NCBI GenBank assembly: GCA_934438175.1
Contig: CAKSBH010000009.1
Span: forward strand, 1-64,000
DNA length: 64,000 nt
Origin: an uncultured Eubacteriales bacterium
GTDB lineage: Bacteria > Bacillota > Clostridia > Oscillospirales > UBA644
Reading direction: 5' to 3'
How positions within the stretch are numbered: the stretch's first letter is position 1; each line of letters begins with the position of its first letter. Shown here in pieces: positions 8,101 to 16,504 of the stretch. The notes beneath the pieces are model-generated. The model was given only the letters and a program-made list of their open reading frames with translations. It had not been told where the DNA came from and did not search any database. Both the position numbers and the translations under genes were made by a program.

Positions 8101-8232
8101 GGATACTCCTCCAACGGCGTTTCGTGGTATAAAACCTACCGGGCATCGCTGTACTCCCGAATCAAAGAATTTTTTGATCTCTCGGATGCGGAATTTGTTT
8201 CCTATTTCGGGCACATTGAACACATTGCTTGA
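5110..8232 (+). CDS. Membrane-anchored lamin-tail / CotH-kinase protein 1
   Basis: The roughly 1040-residue protein has one N-terminal transmembrane segment (about 15-36) and otherwise lies outside the membrane. Three lamin-tail-like domains follow (about 52-180, 205-345 and 363-500). Each starts with an hxEhMxxN-type motif such as FSEIMSSNGSS, then a DWLEIHNP or DWVELKN box and a PTPGFxN end. A beta-sandwich of the chitobiase C-terminal type (about 525-610) comes next, then a CotH kinase-like domain to the C-terminus, with YFGVYFIREKMGDDY and WVLYDLDYAF. CotH proteins are atypical kinases; in Bacillus CotH modifies spore coat proteins. TTG at 5110 is preferred because GAGGTGA precedes it by 5 bases; GTG at 5101 overlaps that site. 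It overlaps the next, homologous gene. Confidence 0.9.
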   Translation: MKRNAKNNPYLPKRNLLFLVLVFVVLITVGLVLLLSNRTGTSDENNPGRSGAALYFSEIMSSNGSSCKFEDGKFHDWLEIHNPGKSEADVSGFSLLGPDGKSVYAFPQGTKIPAGGYLAVICDKGYTDFKLSVAGGQTITLQDRAGKTVDEVRTSKLEPGFSMIRTEYPGTWSITSEITPGFANDADGRAAYRASLFNSAAGTAEIVINEIMAVNHLTVRDTDGDFSDWMELKNISDHAVSLKNYTISDRADDLYQWVIPDVTLQSGECITIFCSGKNRTDTEKELHTSFRLSEYDGALYLAQPNGFVCDSVSYSQIPANASYERLESGGFAMTYAPTPGFDNSEAGRKAFAEQSESSLPELVIWEAMSKNTSYIRTNGGKYYDWVELKNISDHNVSLAGYRLSASRKEDGWQIPGKVLKPGESVVLYCSGLNVTSARATTWHTDFKINGKEEIYLLNDSGIVDAVCLLATTTDTSIGRMDGEKGWFYLDAPTPGYANSAAGRTAFEKATGASKKTWAVWRSVTAAPVAEIKSGVYNDVDTVCVRLFGEGTIYYSIYDSGDGGKTPRHIDGLKYNPETGILLTKTAAIRAYAVADGKRTSSLTWATYIVNEKHTMDVVSVTLDHDDLWSDSRGIYALGPNARDDAERTGANFYKDWERAGYVALFCSDEEGFSLPCGVKIFGGASRAGDKKSLLLKFRDRYGEDELVYNVFDNDIYSFKSLVLRSGSQDYLKSMLRDEWLTALATDGSEHLYALAYRPVVLYLNGAYFGVYFIREKMGDDYISKHLNVSTDSIDLLVCNGRTPQLGSSKDYRALINYVNTHDLRKKEYYDYVCSQVDIYSLMDQKIARFFSGDQDTGNIRFFRSSEDNGKWHWVLYDLDYAFYYYTKFSYYVTKIRPGFGDVDTIFRQMIKNDTFRDIFLKRIAEQLKTRYSYENALSSLDALAATLEPEMPRNCERWQTKTEWGSTVGTYNGWVRSLEGIRQRLRVNMALEPCPDTGYSSNGVSWYKTYRASLYSRIKEFFDLSDAEFVSYFGHIEHIA

Positions 8233-8240
8233 GGAAATTC

Positions 8241-11180
8241 ATGAAAAACGACACTTCCTTCCCGCTTCGTCGGGCACTGATTCCGCTTGCCATACTGGTC
8301 GGCTTTGCGGTTTTGATAGGCGGAATTCTGCTTCTTGCATCGGGATTTTCCCCCATTACTCCGGAAACAGAAATCCCGGACGTGCGGCTGAACGAAATGA
8401 TGGCGAAAAACCGCAGCGTTCCCGACAAAAACGGGAATCTGTACGACTGGGTGGAACTATACAATCCCAGCAAGACAGACGCAGACGTGTCCGGGCTCCG
8501 GCTCTCCTTTTCGCTTCTTCAGCCCGGAGCGGAAATTCCGAAGGGAAGCGTTGTTCCGGCCGGCGGATATCTGGTTCTGTTCTTAACCGGTTCTGAAAAG
8601 ACCGGCGTGGCTCTGAAGCTGAACAAGGCCGGCGGCGAGACCCTGTATCTGACCGATGCCAAGGGCGCAAAAAAACTGGATGAGGTACAAACCCGGGAAC
8701 TGAAAAGCGACCAGGTTCTGGCGAAAAATGCCGAGACCGGCATCTGGGAAGTCCGGGAAGACTACACACCCGGCTTTGCAAACACCGATGAAGGGCGTGC
8801 CGCCTACGAATCCTCCCGGATCGGCGGAGACGATGCCCTGAAAATCACAGAGTTGATGGCAAAAAACCATTTTTCGGCATGGGATGCATTCGGAGAGACA
8901 TCCGACTGGATTGAATTGTGCAACACCGGCTCCGAACCGTTGAATCTCGGCGATTACCGAATCTCCGACAAAGGCGACACCTTTGCAGACCGTCTTCCGG
9001 AAAGGATTCTGCAACCGGGAGAAATCGTTCTTCTGTGGGCATCCGGACGTGACCGCATAACCGATTCCGGAGAGATTCATCTGAATTTCCGGCTTTCCGA
9101 ATACGGAGATTCGGTTTTTTTGTTTTCCAAGGACGGAAAACGCCTGCAGACGGTTACATACCGGGAACTGCCGGCCAATTATTCCTATGCGCGCCGCCCG
9201 GATGGGACGTTTGAGCAGACCGATCTTCCGACCCCCGGATTCGCCAACACATCAGACGGACTGGAAGAATATTTCCGGGCTTTTGACGAAGAGCGGAACG
9301 GGCTGATTTTCTCCGAGATTATGACCTGCAACACCAAATATCTGCCGCAGAACGGAAAATCCTATTATGACTGGGTGGAGTTGTACAACAACACCGACCA
9401 TGAAATCTTACTGAGCGATTACTTTATCTCAACCTCTGCCTCCGCGCGCAGGATGTATCGCCTTCCCTCCCGTACATTGGGCGCAGGCGAACGCATCATC
9501 CTGTTCTGTTCCGGAGACGAAAAGCTCTCCTCCAAGGCGTATGCGCACCTGCCGTTCAAACTGGATGCCAAAGGAGAAGAATTGTATCTGACTCACGATG
9601 ACGGAACCGCAGCCGATGCCGTATGGTTGCGCAACATCCCCGCAAACACCACCTATGGCAGGGCTCCCGGGAAAAACGGCTTCTTCTATCTGACAAGTCC
9701 CACACCGGGAACCGCCAACACGGACGGGCTCCGCTTTGTAGCGGAAAAGCCGCAGGCATCGGTCCGTTCCGGTGTATTCAACGGCGTCGAATCCGTTTCC
9801 GTGGAGTTGACGGCACCGTACGGTTTCCGTATTTATTACACGGTCGACGGATCCGACCCAAACAAATTTTCCGCTCTGTACACAGCACCTTTGACGCTGA
9901 CCAAAACCTCCGTCATACGCGCCATCTGTTTTGCAGAAGGCGGATTGCCCAGCCGGACAGCCACCTTTTCTTATATTCTCAACGAAAATCACACGTTTCC
10001 CATAATCAGCATGGTGACAGATCCGGACAATCTGTGGAGTGAGGAACGTGGCATCTGTGCAAACGGAAAGGGATACACGGAACAATATCCGCATTTCGGG
10101 GCAAATTTCTGGAAGGACTGGGAACGGGATGCTTCCCTGACGTTGTTTGAAACGGACGGAAGCATCGGCTTCAGCGAAGACTGCGGCATTTCTATGTTTG
10201 GGCATTTCGGACGCGGCGAAGCCAAGAAACCGTTCAAAATCAATTTCCGGGAATGCTATGGTGTAGGGAAACTGCATTACAATCTGTTTGAGGGGAATCC
10301 GGATTTCACCAGTTACAACTCATTTGTTCTGCGTGCGGGCTCGCAAGATCAGCGACGGGCAAAGATGCGGGACGAATTGTTTTCGGACATTGTAAGCCAG
10401 GCAACCGAGCTGATTACTCAGGCATACCGTCCGGTGATTTTATATCTGAACGGAAAATACTGGGGCGTATATTTCATCCGGGAAAAAATCGGTGCCGAAA
10501 TGCTTTCTCACCGGCTTGGCGTAAGCGAAGAAAGCATTGATCTGCTTTACCGCAGCGGAACCACAGAGGTCGGAAAAAATTCTTCCTGGCGCGCCATCCA
10601 GAACTATCTGAAAACGCACGACCCTTCCCTGCCGGAAACCTACCTCTACCTTGCCGAACGTATTGATCTTGACAGCATCATCGACTTCAAAATCTCACAG
10701 GCATTTACGGCAAACTACGACATACACAACGTGCGTTTCTACCGCTCCTCCGAAACCGACGGAAAGTGGCGTTGGCTGATGTACGATCAGGATTACGCCT
10801 TTATCACCAAAGAAGAGGCGGTCAATCATTCCCTGCAGGACGCTGATGCCAAAGCCACCAATGAATTGATCCGGGCGTTGCTTATGCACGAGGATTTCCG
10901 CAAACGCTATCTGCAGCGGTGGGCGGATCTGCTTCAAAACGGCTATTCGACAAAGACCGTAACGGAAGCCATTGACCGCATGGAAGTTCTTCTGAAAGAT
11001 GAAATGCAGCGGGACAACGAACGCTGGGGCGTGGAACAGAAACAATGGGCTTCTATGGTCAATTACCTGCGTTCCTTCGCAAGAGCGTGGACAAAGCAAG
11101 TGATTCAACAGTTACGAGAATCCCCGGAACTGGCACTGACGGAGGAAGAATATACCCTTTATTTCGCCGCAATCAAATAA
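8241..11180 (+). CDS. Membrane-anchored lamin-tail / CotH-kinase protein 2
   Basis: The 979-residue protein has the same architecture as its upstream neighbour: an N-terminal membrane segment (about 10-33), three lamin-tail-like domains (about 45-170, 197-335 and 355-495), a chitobiase C-terminal-like domain with the classic YYTVDGSDPN motif (about 510-590), and a C-terminal CotH kinase domain with YWGVYFIREKIGAE and WLMYDQDYAF. The ATG at 8241 has GAGG 6 bases upstream and starts 8 bases after the preceding stop, so the pair forms one operon closed by a terminator. The two are clear paralogues by tandem duplication but diverged throughout. A surface or spore-envelope role is inferred. Confidence 0.9.
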   Translation: MKNDTSFPLRRALIPLAILVGFAVLIGGILLLASGFSPITPETEIPDVRLNEMMAKNRSVPDKNGNLYDWVELYNPSKTDADVSGLRLSFSLLQPGAEIPKGSVVPAGGYLVLFLTGSEKTGVALKLNKAGGETLYLTDAKGAKKLDEVQTRELKSDQVLAKNAETGIWEVREDYTPGFANTDEGRAAYESSRIGGDDALKITELMAKNHFSAWDAFGETSDWIELCNTGSEPLNLGDYRISDKGDTFADRLPERILQPGEIVLLWASGRDRITDSGEIHLNFRLSEYGDSVFLFSKDGKRLQTVTYRELPANYSYARRPDGTFEQTDLPTPGFANTSDGLEEYFRAFDEERNGLIFSEIMTCNTKYLPQNGKSYYDWVELYNNTDHEILLSDYFISTSASARRMYRLPSRTLGAGERIILFCSGDEKLSSKAYAHLPFKLDAKGEELYLTHDDGTAADAVWLRNIPANTTYGRAPGKNGFFYLTSPTPGTANTDGLRFVAEKPQASVRSGVFNGVESVSVELTAPYGFRIYYTVDGSDPNKFSALYTAPLTLTKTSVIRAICFAEGGLPSRTATFSYILNENHTFPIISMVTDPDNLWSEERGICANGKGYTEQYPHFGANFWKDWERDASLTLFETDGSIGFSEDCGISMFGHFGRGEAKKPFKINFRECYGVGKLHYNLFEGNPDFTSYNSFVLRAGSQDQRRAKMRDELFSDIVSQATELITQAYRPVILYLNGKYWGVYFIREKIGAEMLSHRLGVSEESIDLLYRSGTTEVGKNSSWRAIQNYLKTHDPSLPETYLYLAERIDLDSIIDFKISQAFTANYDIHNVRFYRSSETDGKWRWLMYDQDYAFITKEEAVNHSLQDADAKATNELIRALLMHEDFRKRYLQRWADLLQNGYSTKTVTEAIDRMEVLLKDEMQRDNERWGVEQKQWASMVNYLRSFARAWTKQVIQQLRESPELALTEEEYTLYFAAIK

Positions 11181-11187
11181 CGTACCA

Positions 11188-11219
11188 AACGGGATCTGTT
11201 TACCGGATCCCGTTTTTTT
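11188..11219 (+). terminator. Terminator of the CotH operon
   Basis: AACGGGATC/GATCCCGTT stem followed by seven T. Confidence 0.9.
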
Positions 11220-11520
11220 ATCGCACCCGACACCGTTCACGCAATGCCGCCGCATCCGTTTCCCTCTCAGAACAGCCGATACACCGCATACTTCCGCGAG
11301 GAAAAACAATTCTCAAACCGGAGATGTCGTCTGCCGTCATCTGCTTCTCCCGCTGCTTTTGCAAGAATGCTGCCGCCTCCCCCGAACACAAATCCCGTGC
11401 CATCTCTTTAAGATGAAACCGCTCAATTATCTGATCCGCCAGACCTTCGAGTGAAACGGATTCAAAATAATACCGCAAATGTTCCGGTCCGTTGCAAACC
11501 TCCACCAGAGCCGCAAACAT
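11218..11520 (-). CDS. Hypothetical protein (100 aa)
   Basis: No family is recognised. The 100-residue product is mostly helical and ends with RGSMRCIGCSERETD, where a CxxC pair could bind metal. Of two candidate ATGs, the one at 11520 is chosen because AAGGAGGG is directly adjacent to the upstream ATG but 6 bases from this one. The stop codon touches the terminator of the convergent CotH operon. It stands alone, divergent from rhaA. Confidence 0.6.
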   Translation of the reverse strand: MFAALVEVCNGPEHLRYYFESVSLEGLADQIIERFHLKEMARDLCSGEAAAFLQKQREKQMTADDISGLRIVFPRGSMRCIGCSERETDAAALRERCRVR

Positions 11521-11608
11521 CGGCATCCCTCCTTTTCGTTTTGATAATACCTCCTTTGCTGTACGATAAAACGGACAGCAATTTCGAAAGAAAAAATGAG
11601 GAAACGGC

Positions 11609-11637
11609 TTGATTTTTTCAATAACATCCTATATAAT
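11609..11637 (+). promoter_or_regulatory. Promoter of rhaA
   Basis: TTGATT, a 17-base spacer and a perfect TATAAT, about 65 bases upstream of the start codon. Confidence 0.75.
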
Positions 11638-11704
11638 GAAAGACGGAGGAGTTTATCCTCCTACAAAAAGATTCTGCAACATTTTCGATAAAAGGAGATT
11701 GATT

Positions 11705-12958
11705 ATGAGCAACCGCTACGAGTCTGCAAAACAACTGTATGCCGCTTACGGCGTGGATACGGATGCCGCCATCCGTCGGCTGAAATCCGTTCCGCTTTCC
11801 GTCCATTGCTGGCAGGGAGACGATGTTACCGGCTTTGACCATGATGGGCCTCTGACCGGCGGTATTCAGGCGACCGGCAACTACCCCGGAAAGGCACGCA
11901 CTCCCGAAGAACTGATGAACGATATGGACAAGGCGATGTCGCTTTGCCCGGGCAAAAAGAAACTGAGCCTGCACGCCTGCTATGCCATTTTTGAAAAGGG
12001 CGAATACGTCGACCGTGACAAACTGGAACCGAAGCATTTTGCAAAGTGGGTCGAGTTTGCCAAAACCAGAAACATGGGCATCGACTTCAACCCCACGTTC
12101 TTCTCGCATCCCAAAGTGAAAAACGGTCTGACGCTGACCAGCCCGGACGAAGAGACCCGTCATTTTTGGGTTGAACACGGCAAGGCATGCATTCGTATTT
12201 CCGAATATTTCGCACGGGAAACCGGTGTTCCCTGCGTGATGAACATCTGGATCGGAGACGGCTTCAAGGACATTCCCGCCGATCGTCTCGGACCCCGGAT
12301 GCGTTATAAAAAATCCATCGAGGAGATCCTCTCCCAGCCGTACGACCGCAATCTGGTCAAGCCCTGTGTTGAAAGCAAGGTGTTCGGCATCGGCGTGGAA
12401 AGCTACACCGCCGGCTCTTCGGAATTTTCACTGATGTTTGCCGCAACCCACGAAGGATGCCTTCCGCTGATGGACAACGGTCATTACCATCCCACCGAAG
12501 TGGTTTCCGACAAGATCCCTGCCCTGCTGTGCTACTTCCCGGAAATCGCTCTTCACATCACCCGCGGTGTGCGCTGGGACAGTGACCATGTGCTGCTTTT
12601 GGACGATGAAACCAAAGAGATGGCAAAAGAAATCGTACGTTGCGATGCGTTGGAGCGCGTGTATATGGCGCTGGACTATTTTGACGCTTCCATCAACCGG
12701 GTCGCTGCCTGGGTCGTCGGCATTCGCAGCTGGCAGAAAGCATTGCTCCAGGCACTCTGTACACCGAGCGCCATGCTGCGCAATCTGCAGGACACCGGCA
12801 AATTCACCGAACTGATGGTTCGTCAGGAAGAACTGAAGATGCTTCCGTTCGGCGACATTTGGGAAAAATACTGCGAGGAATGCGGCGTTTGTGCCGGAGC
12901 GGAATGGTTTGACGAGGTATGTCGCTACGAAAACGACGTGCTCAAAAACCGTAAATAA
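11705..12958 (+). CDS. rhaA: L-rhamnose isomerase
   Basis: The 417-residue protein is full length for RhaA, the Mn-dependent TIM-barrel isomerase converting L-rhamnose to L-rhamnulose in the cytoplasm. Diagnostic stretches are SVHCWQGDDVTGFD near the N-terminus, GIDFNPTFFSHPK (metal and substrate region), CVMNIWIGDGFKD, GHYHPTE and RGVRWDSDHV. The ATG has AAAGGAGATTGATT upstream. It is unusual in standing alone: no rhamnulokinase, aldolase, transporter or AraC regulator adjoins it, so the rest of the pathway must be encoded elsewhere. Confidence 0.97.
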   Translation: MSNRYESAKQLYAAYGVDTDAAIRRLKSVPLSVHCWQGDDVTGFDHDGPLTGGIQATGNYPGKARTPEELMNDMDKAMSLCPGKKKLSLHACYAIFEKGEYVDRDKLEPKHFAKWVEFAKTRNMGIDFNPTFFSHPKVKNGLTLTSPDEETRHFWVEHGKACIRISEYFARETGVPCVMNIWIGDGFKDIPADRLGPRMRYKKSIEEILSQPYDRNLVKPCVESKVFGIGVESYTAGSSEFSLMFAATHEGCLPLMDNGHYHPTEVVSDKIPALLCYFPEIALHITRGVRWDSDHVLLLDDETKEMAKEIVRCDALERVYMALDYFDASINRVAAWVVGIRSWQKALLQALCTPSAMLRNLQDTGKFTELMVRQEELKMLPFGDIWEKYCEECGVCAGAEWFDEVCRYENDVLKNRK

Positions 12959-12967
12959 AACATCAAA

Positions 12968-13008
12968 AGAAATATCCACCCGCTATGCAGGTGGATATTT
13001 CTTCTTCA
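12968..13008 (+). terminator. Terminator of rhaA
   Basis: A 13-bp stem (12968-12980 with 12990-13002) with a TTCTTCATT tail. Confidence 0.8.
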
Positions 13009-13054
13009 TTGGTTCTCCTTCTTGAACCACGCAATAGCCGTGTGGTTTTCTTTG

Positions 13055-13096
13055 AACAAAAAGCACCGACGGAAAAGATTTTTTCCTTCGGTGCTT
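13055..13096 (-). terminator. Terminator of ftsZ
   Basis: AAGCACCGA...TCGGTGCTT with an inner GGAAAA/TTTTCC stem, followed on the minus strand by T-rich sequence. A second small hairpin (AACCAC/GTGGTT) lies at 13024-13046. Confidence 0.8.
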
Positions 13097-13146
13097 CATT
13101 TTTCTGAATACGCCGTCCCGGAACGGCTTTTATAAAAATGAGATTG

Positions 13147-14274
13147 TTATTTGTTTTTGGTGATGTCGTTGAGGAGTTTGAGGAAGTCGTCATCGGTATC
13201 GTCGATCTCATCCTCTTTTGTTTCCGCTTTCTCGGGCTCTGCAGCCGCTTCCGCAACAGGTGCTTCTTCTACCGGTTTTGCGGGAACGCGGATTTCGGGA
13301 AACGCAATCTTACCGTCATCCTTTTTGAAGCCGGTAGCAATTACAGTCATTTTGATTTCATCTTCCAGAGATTCGTCGATGTTCAAACCCCAGATGATGT
13401 TGGCATCCGGTGCCGCATTCTCACGGATAATCTCCGCAGAACGCTCGATGTCTTCCAGACTGATACCGGGGTCTGCCGTAAAGTGCAGAATAACACCCGT
13501 GGCTCCGGTAATGGAAGTTTCCAGCAACGTGCTGGTGATGGCAGCATTGGCAACGGCCTCCGCCTTATCTTTGCCTTTTGCGGTCTGGACGCACCAGTGC
13601 GCAAAGCCGGCATCCTTCAGAATCGCGGTAACGTCGTTGAAGTCCATGTTGATTACGCCCTGCGCCTGGATCAGATCCGTAATACTCTGAACCCCCTGCT
13701 TCAGGACATCGTTTGCGATTTCAAACGCATTCATAATGGTAATCTTGCTGTCCGAAACGAGCTTCAGCCGCTCGTTGGGAATCACAACAAGGGTATCCAC
13801 CTGCTTCAGCAGTTCGTTGATGCCTTTTTCTGCCGTCGCAAGCTTACGGGTCCCCTCAAAGCCGAACGGTTTGGTCACGATACCGACCGTCAATACGCCC
13901 TGCTCTTTGGCAATCTGTGCAACCAGCGGTGCGGCACCGGTACCGGTTCCGCCGCCCATGCCCGCCGTAATGAACACCATTTCGGCACCCTTCAGCGCCT
14001 GAGCAATCGCATCCCGGCTTTCTTCCGCGGCTTTTCTACCCACATCGGGATTTGCACCGGCACCTCTGCCGTGCGTGGTGTTTTCACCCAGAAGAATGTT
14101 GACAGGTGCCTTGGAACGACGTGCAAGAACCTGGTTGTCCGTATTGACGTTGATAAACTCAACCCCGGCAACCTCTCCGGAAATCATGCTGTCAACGGCA
14201 TTGTTTCCGCCGCCGCCGACGCCGATCACTTTAATGTTAACAAGAATTTTTTCTTCCACATTTGTAAAGGTCAT
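13147..14274 (-). CDS. ftsZ: Cell division GTPase FtsZ, with an altered loop
   Basis: FtsZ polymerises at mid-cell to form the division ring. The 375-residue protein has the GTP-binding GVGGGGNNAV (18-27) and tubulin signature GGGTGTG (107-113). Its T7 loop VINMDFNDV has catalytic Asp211 and Asp214, and the C-terminus is acidic, ending in a short conserved-type tail (DDDFLKLLNDITKNK). One segment is odd: after the T7 loop, the usual glycine-rich MGIGxAxG stretch reads HWCVQTAKG (226-234), replacing two near-invariant glycines. The rest, including LLETSITGATGV, is ordinary. It is the last gene of the dcw cluster, with its own promoter and terminator; ftsA is missing upstream. Confidence 0.96.
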   Translation of the reverse strand: MTFTNVEEKILVNIKVIGVGGGGNNAVDSMISGEVAGVEFINVNTDNQVLARRSKAPVNILLGENTTHGRGAGANPDVGRKAAEESRDAIAQALKGAEMVFITAGMGGGTGTGAAPLVAQIAKEQGVLTVGIVTKPFGFEGTRKLATAEKGINELLKQVDTLVVIPNERLKLVSDSKITIMNAFEIANDVLKQGVQSITDLIQAQGVINMDFNDVTAILKDAGFAHWCVQTAKGKDKAEAVANAAITSTLLETSITGATGVILHFTADPGISLEDIERSAEIIRENAAPDANIIWGLNIDESLEDEIKMTVIATGFKKDDGKIAFPEIRVPAKPVEEAPVAEAAAEPEKAETKEDEIDDTDDDFLKLLNDITKNK

Positions 14275-14303
14275 AACAATCTCAATCCTTTCTATCGTTT
14301 ATA

Positions 14304-14332
14304 ATGATACCATAATTTATGGGTTAAGTCAA
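14304..14332 (-). promoter_or_regulatory. Promoter of ftsZ
   Basis: On the minus strand TTGACT, a 17-base spacer and TATCAT, just upstream of the FtsZ ribosome site AGAAAGGA. Confidence 0.75.
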
Positions 14333-14372
14333 CAGGTTTCCCCTATTTTTTTCTTTTTTCGCCGATTATTTT

Positions 14373-15128
14373 TTACGATTCTTCGTCTTTCAGTGTGTAA
14401 TAAGAAACCGGATAATTCTTCACATTGATATCCGCCGCACGGTCCGGGTTTTTCTCCTCATAGATACAATGAGCTTCCCTTACTTTATCCGCAAGCTTCT
14501 CACTTGTTCCGAGTTGAACCGTCACCTTGCCGTAAACCGAGAACCGGACGTTGTAGACCTTGGAAAAATCGATATAATCCGTCACGTCCAGCCATTCGTT
14601 TGTCTTCAGTTCCGCAAGAAGTGCATACAGAACCGAAACCTCCACATCATCCTCTTCCGTCAGACGCTGCCCCGGCTGCTTGTCCCCCACGTGAATCCCG
14701 TAAAGAAACAGCAGATTTTCGTCCGGCGTCTCGGTAATTTCCAGAATTTTTCCGGTTTCGTCCAGATAATAATACTGCCCGTCCGATTCCAGGGCCATGG
14801 TCGCCTTGGTCGGCTCAAAAACAAGTACAACATCGGACGGAAATCCGATTTCCACGGAAACAGAACCGACATACGGATAGGAAGCCGGAATCTCCGTCAG
14901 AAAACGCTTGTCCATTCCCAGAACATTCCCACCCACCGAAAAACCGGTTGCAGCAAGCAGTTCCGAGGAGGAATATACCGTGCCGTTGCGGATGGAAATA
15001 CGGTCTGCCGTAAACAGACGGTTCACCAACAATACAACGGCAACAAGCAATACCGTCAGCAATGCGCCGATAAAAATCCGCTTCTGCATACGCCGACGGA
15101 TCCGGACGCGCCTCGCCTGTTGATCCAC
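14373..15128 (-). CDS. ftsQ: Cell division protein FtsQ/DivIB
   Basis: This bitopic division protein has a basic cytoplasmic N-terminus (RRVRIRRRMQKR), one membrane helix (about 18-40) and an extracellular POTRA domain beginning ISIRNGTVYSSSELL. A beta domain follows, with YYLDETGKIL. FtsQ/DivIB links FtsL and septal synthesis to the division ring. A GTG at 15128 is the best start: AAAGGAGGA lies 7 bases upstream, whereas longer frames overlap murA. At 251 residues it is of usual size. It follows murA closely, as in many Firmicutes. Confidence 0.9.
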   Translation of the reverse strand: MDQQARRVRIRRRMQKRIFIGALLTVLLVAVVLLVNRLFTADRISIRNGTVYSSSELLAATGFSVGGNVLGMDKRFLTEIPASYPYVGSVSVEIGFPSDVVLVFEPTKATMALESDGQYYYLDETGKILEITETPDENLLFLYGIHVGDKQPGQRLTEEDDVEVSVLYALLAELKTNEWLDVTDYIDFSKVYNVRFSVYGKVTVQLGTSEKLADKVREAHCIYEEKNPDRAADINVKNYPVSYYTLKDEES

Positions 15129-15153
15129 AGAATATTCCTCCTTTTTCCGGACG

Positions 15154-16410
15154 TCAGACCGATGAGATTTCCGCTCCGAGCACCCGCATGTTTTCATCCA
15201 TTTTTTCATAACCGCGCAGAATATATTCCGCTTTTCCGATCTCCGTTCTTCCCTGTGCGGCAAGGCCGGCAACAACAAGTGCCGCTCCGCCACGAAGATC
15301 GGTCGCTTCCACATCCGCCCCGTACAGTTTCCGGACACCGTCAATCACGGCGACCCGCCCCTCAGTGCAAATTTTAGCTCCCATGCGAAGAAGTTCTCCA
15401 ATGTACTTGAACCGGTTTTCAAACACGGTCTCCGCAAAAACAGTCGTTCCCGCGGCAAGAGACATCATGGCAACAAACGGGGAACCGCAATCTGTGGGGA
15501 AACCGGGATAAGGCATGCTTCGGATGACATCCGCGCTGGCGATCCGGTGCAGCCCGTCACAGGAAACGGAAACGGCATCGTCAAACTCTTCGATTTCGCA
15601 TCCGGCGTCCCGTAAAAGCGAAAGAAACGCCGTAAGATGCGCGGGATACACATCTTTGAGAAGCGCATTCCCGTGCGTGGCAGCAACGGCACAAAGATAG
15701 GTCGCAGCCACAATACGATCCGGAATAATCCGATGCCGGACTCCGGAAAGTGCCGAAACGCCCGCAATGCGAATCACTGAGGTTCCCGCCCCGCTGATCC
15801 GGGCACCCATTTCGTTGAGAAAATTCTGCAAATCTTCAATTTCCGGTTCCTTGGCGGCATTGTGAATCACGGTATTCCCGTGTGCCCGAACCGCAGCAAG
15901 AATCACATTTTCCGTAGCACCGACACTGGGGTACGGCAGAAGAATCTCCGCCCCCTTCAGTTTTTCCGCTTCGCATTCTATGTAGCCGTGTATTTCCCGA
16001 AAAGTTACTCCCATCCGGGCAAGTGCCGCAAAATGCATATCAACGGGGCGGCTTCCGATGTCGCAGCCGCCGGGCTTGCTGATTCTCGCCCGCCCGTTGC
16101 GCGTCAGCAGTGCTCCCAAAAAAATGATGGAAGAGCGCATGCGCCGCATCAGCCGATCCGGAATCTCATATCCGTCCGCTTTTTTTGCGGAAACCGTAAG
16201 TACGTTTTCTTCAAAGGAGCAACGACAGCCGAGATCCTCCAGAATTTCTACGGATGTCTGCACGTCACGAATCTGCGGGCAGTTTTCAATCGTGCACACC
16301 CCATCGGTCAAGAGACATGCGGCGGCAATCGGAAGAACGCTGTTTTTAGCACCCTGAATCCGAACAACACCGCATAAGGGCTTTCCGCCCTCTATGACAA
16401 GTCCCGACAT
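15154..16410 (-). CDS. murA: UDP-N-acetylglucosamine 1-carboxyvinyltransferase MurA
   Basis: MurA transfers enolpyruvate from PEP to UDP-GlcNAc, the first committed step of peptidoglycan synthesis. The 418-residue protein is full length. Lys22-Asn23 lie in GAKNSVLP, the catalytic Cys116 is in GGCDIGSRPVDMH (Cys, so fosfomycin-sensitive type), and the C-terminal RGGAALVVAGLAA segment is present. It sits between murG and ftsQ. A hairpin-rich 94-base gap separates it from murG and may carry its own promoter. Confidence 0.97.
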   Translation of the reverse strand: MSGLVIEGGKPLCGVVRIQGAKNSVLPIAAACLLTDGVCTIENCPQIRDVQTSVEILEDLGCRCSFEENVLTVSAKKADGYEIPDRLMRRMRSSIIFLGALLTRNGRARISKPGGCDIGSRPVDMHFAALARMGVTFREIHGYIECEAEKLKGAEILLPYPSVGATENVILAAVRAHGNTVIHNAAKEPEIEDLQNFLNEMGARISGAGTSVIRIAGVSALSGVRHRIIPDRIVAATYLCAVAATHGNALLKDVYPAHLTAFLSLLRDAGCEIEEFDDAVSVSCDGLHRIASADVIRSMPYPGFPTDCGSPFVAMMSLAAGTTVFAETVFENRFKYIGELLRMGAKICTEGRVAVIDGVRKLYGADVEATDLRGGAALVVAGLAAQGRTEIGKAEYILRGYEKMDENMRVLGAEISSV

Positions 16411-16504
16411 ATTTCTTTCCTTCCGCTGTGTTATAATACGAACATGGGGCGATGTTTCCAGCGCCCGAATTTCTATTACATCCTATGCAGAAGGATGAAA
16501 TCGG
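16411..16504 (-). other. murG-murA spacer with hairpin
   Basis: The spacer has an imperfect hairpin with a GAAA loop (16444-16465, GGGCG...CGCCC arms) without a U-tract, and a TATTAT-like -10 near 16432. It may mark an internal promoter or processing site. Confidence 0.35.
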
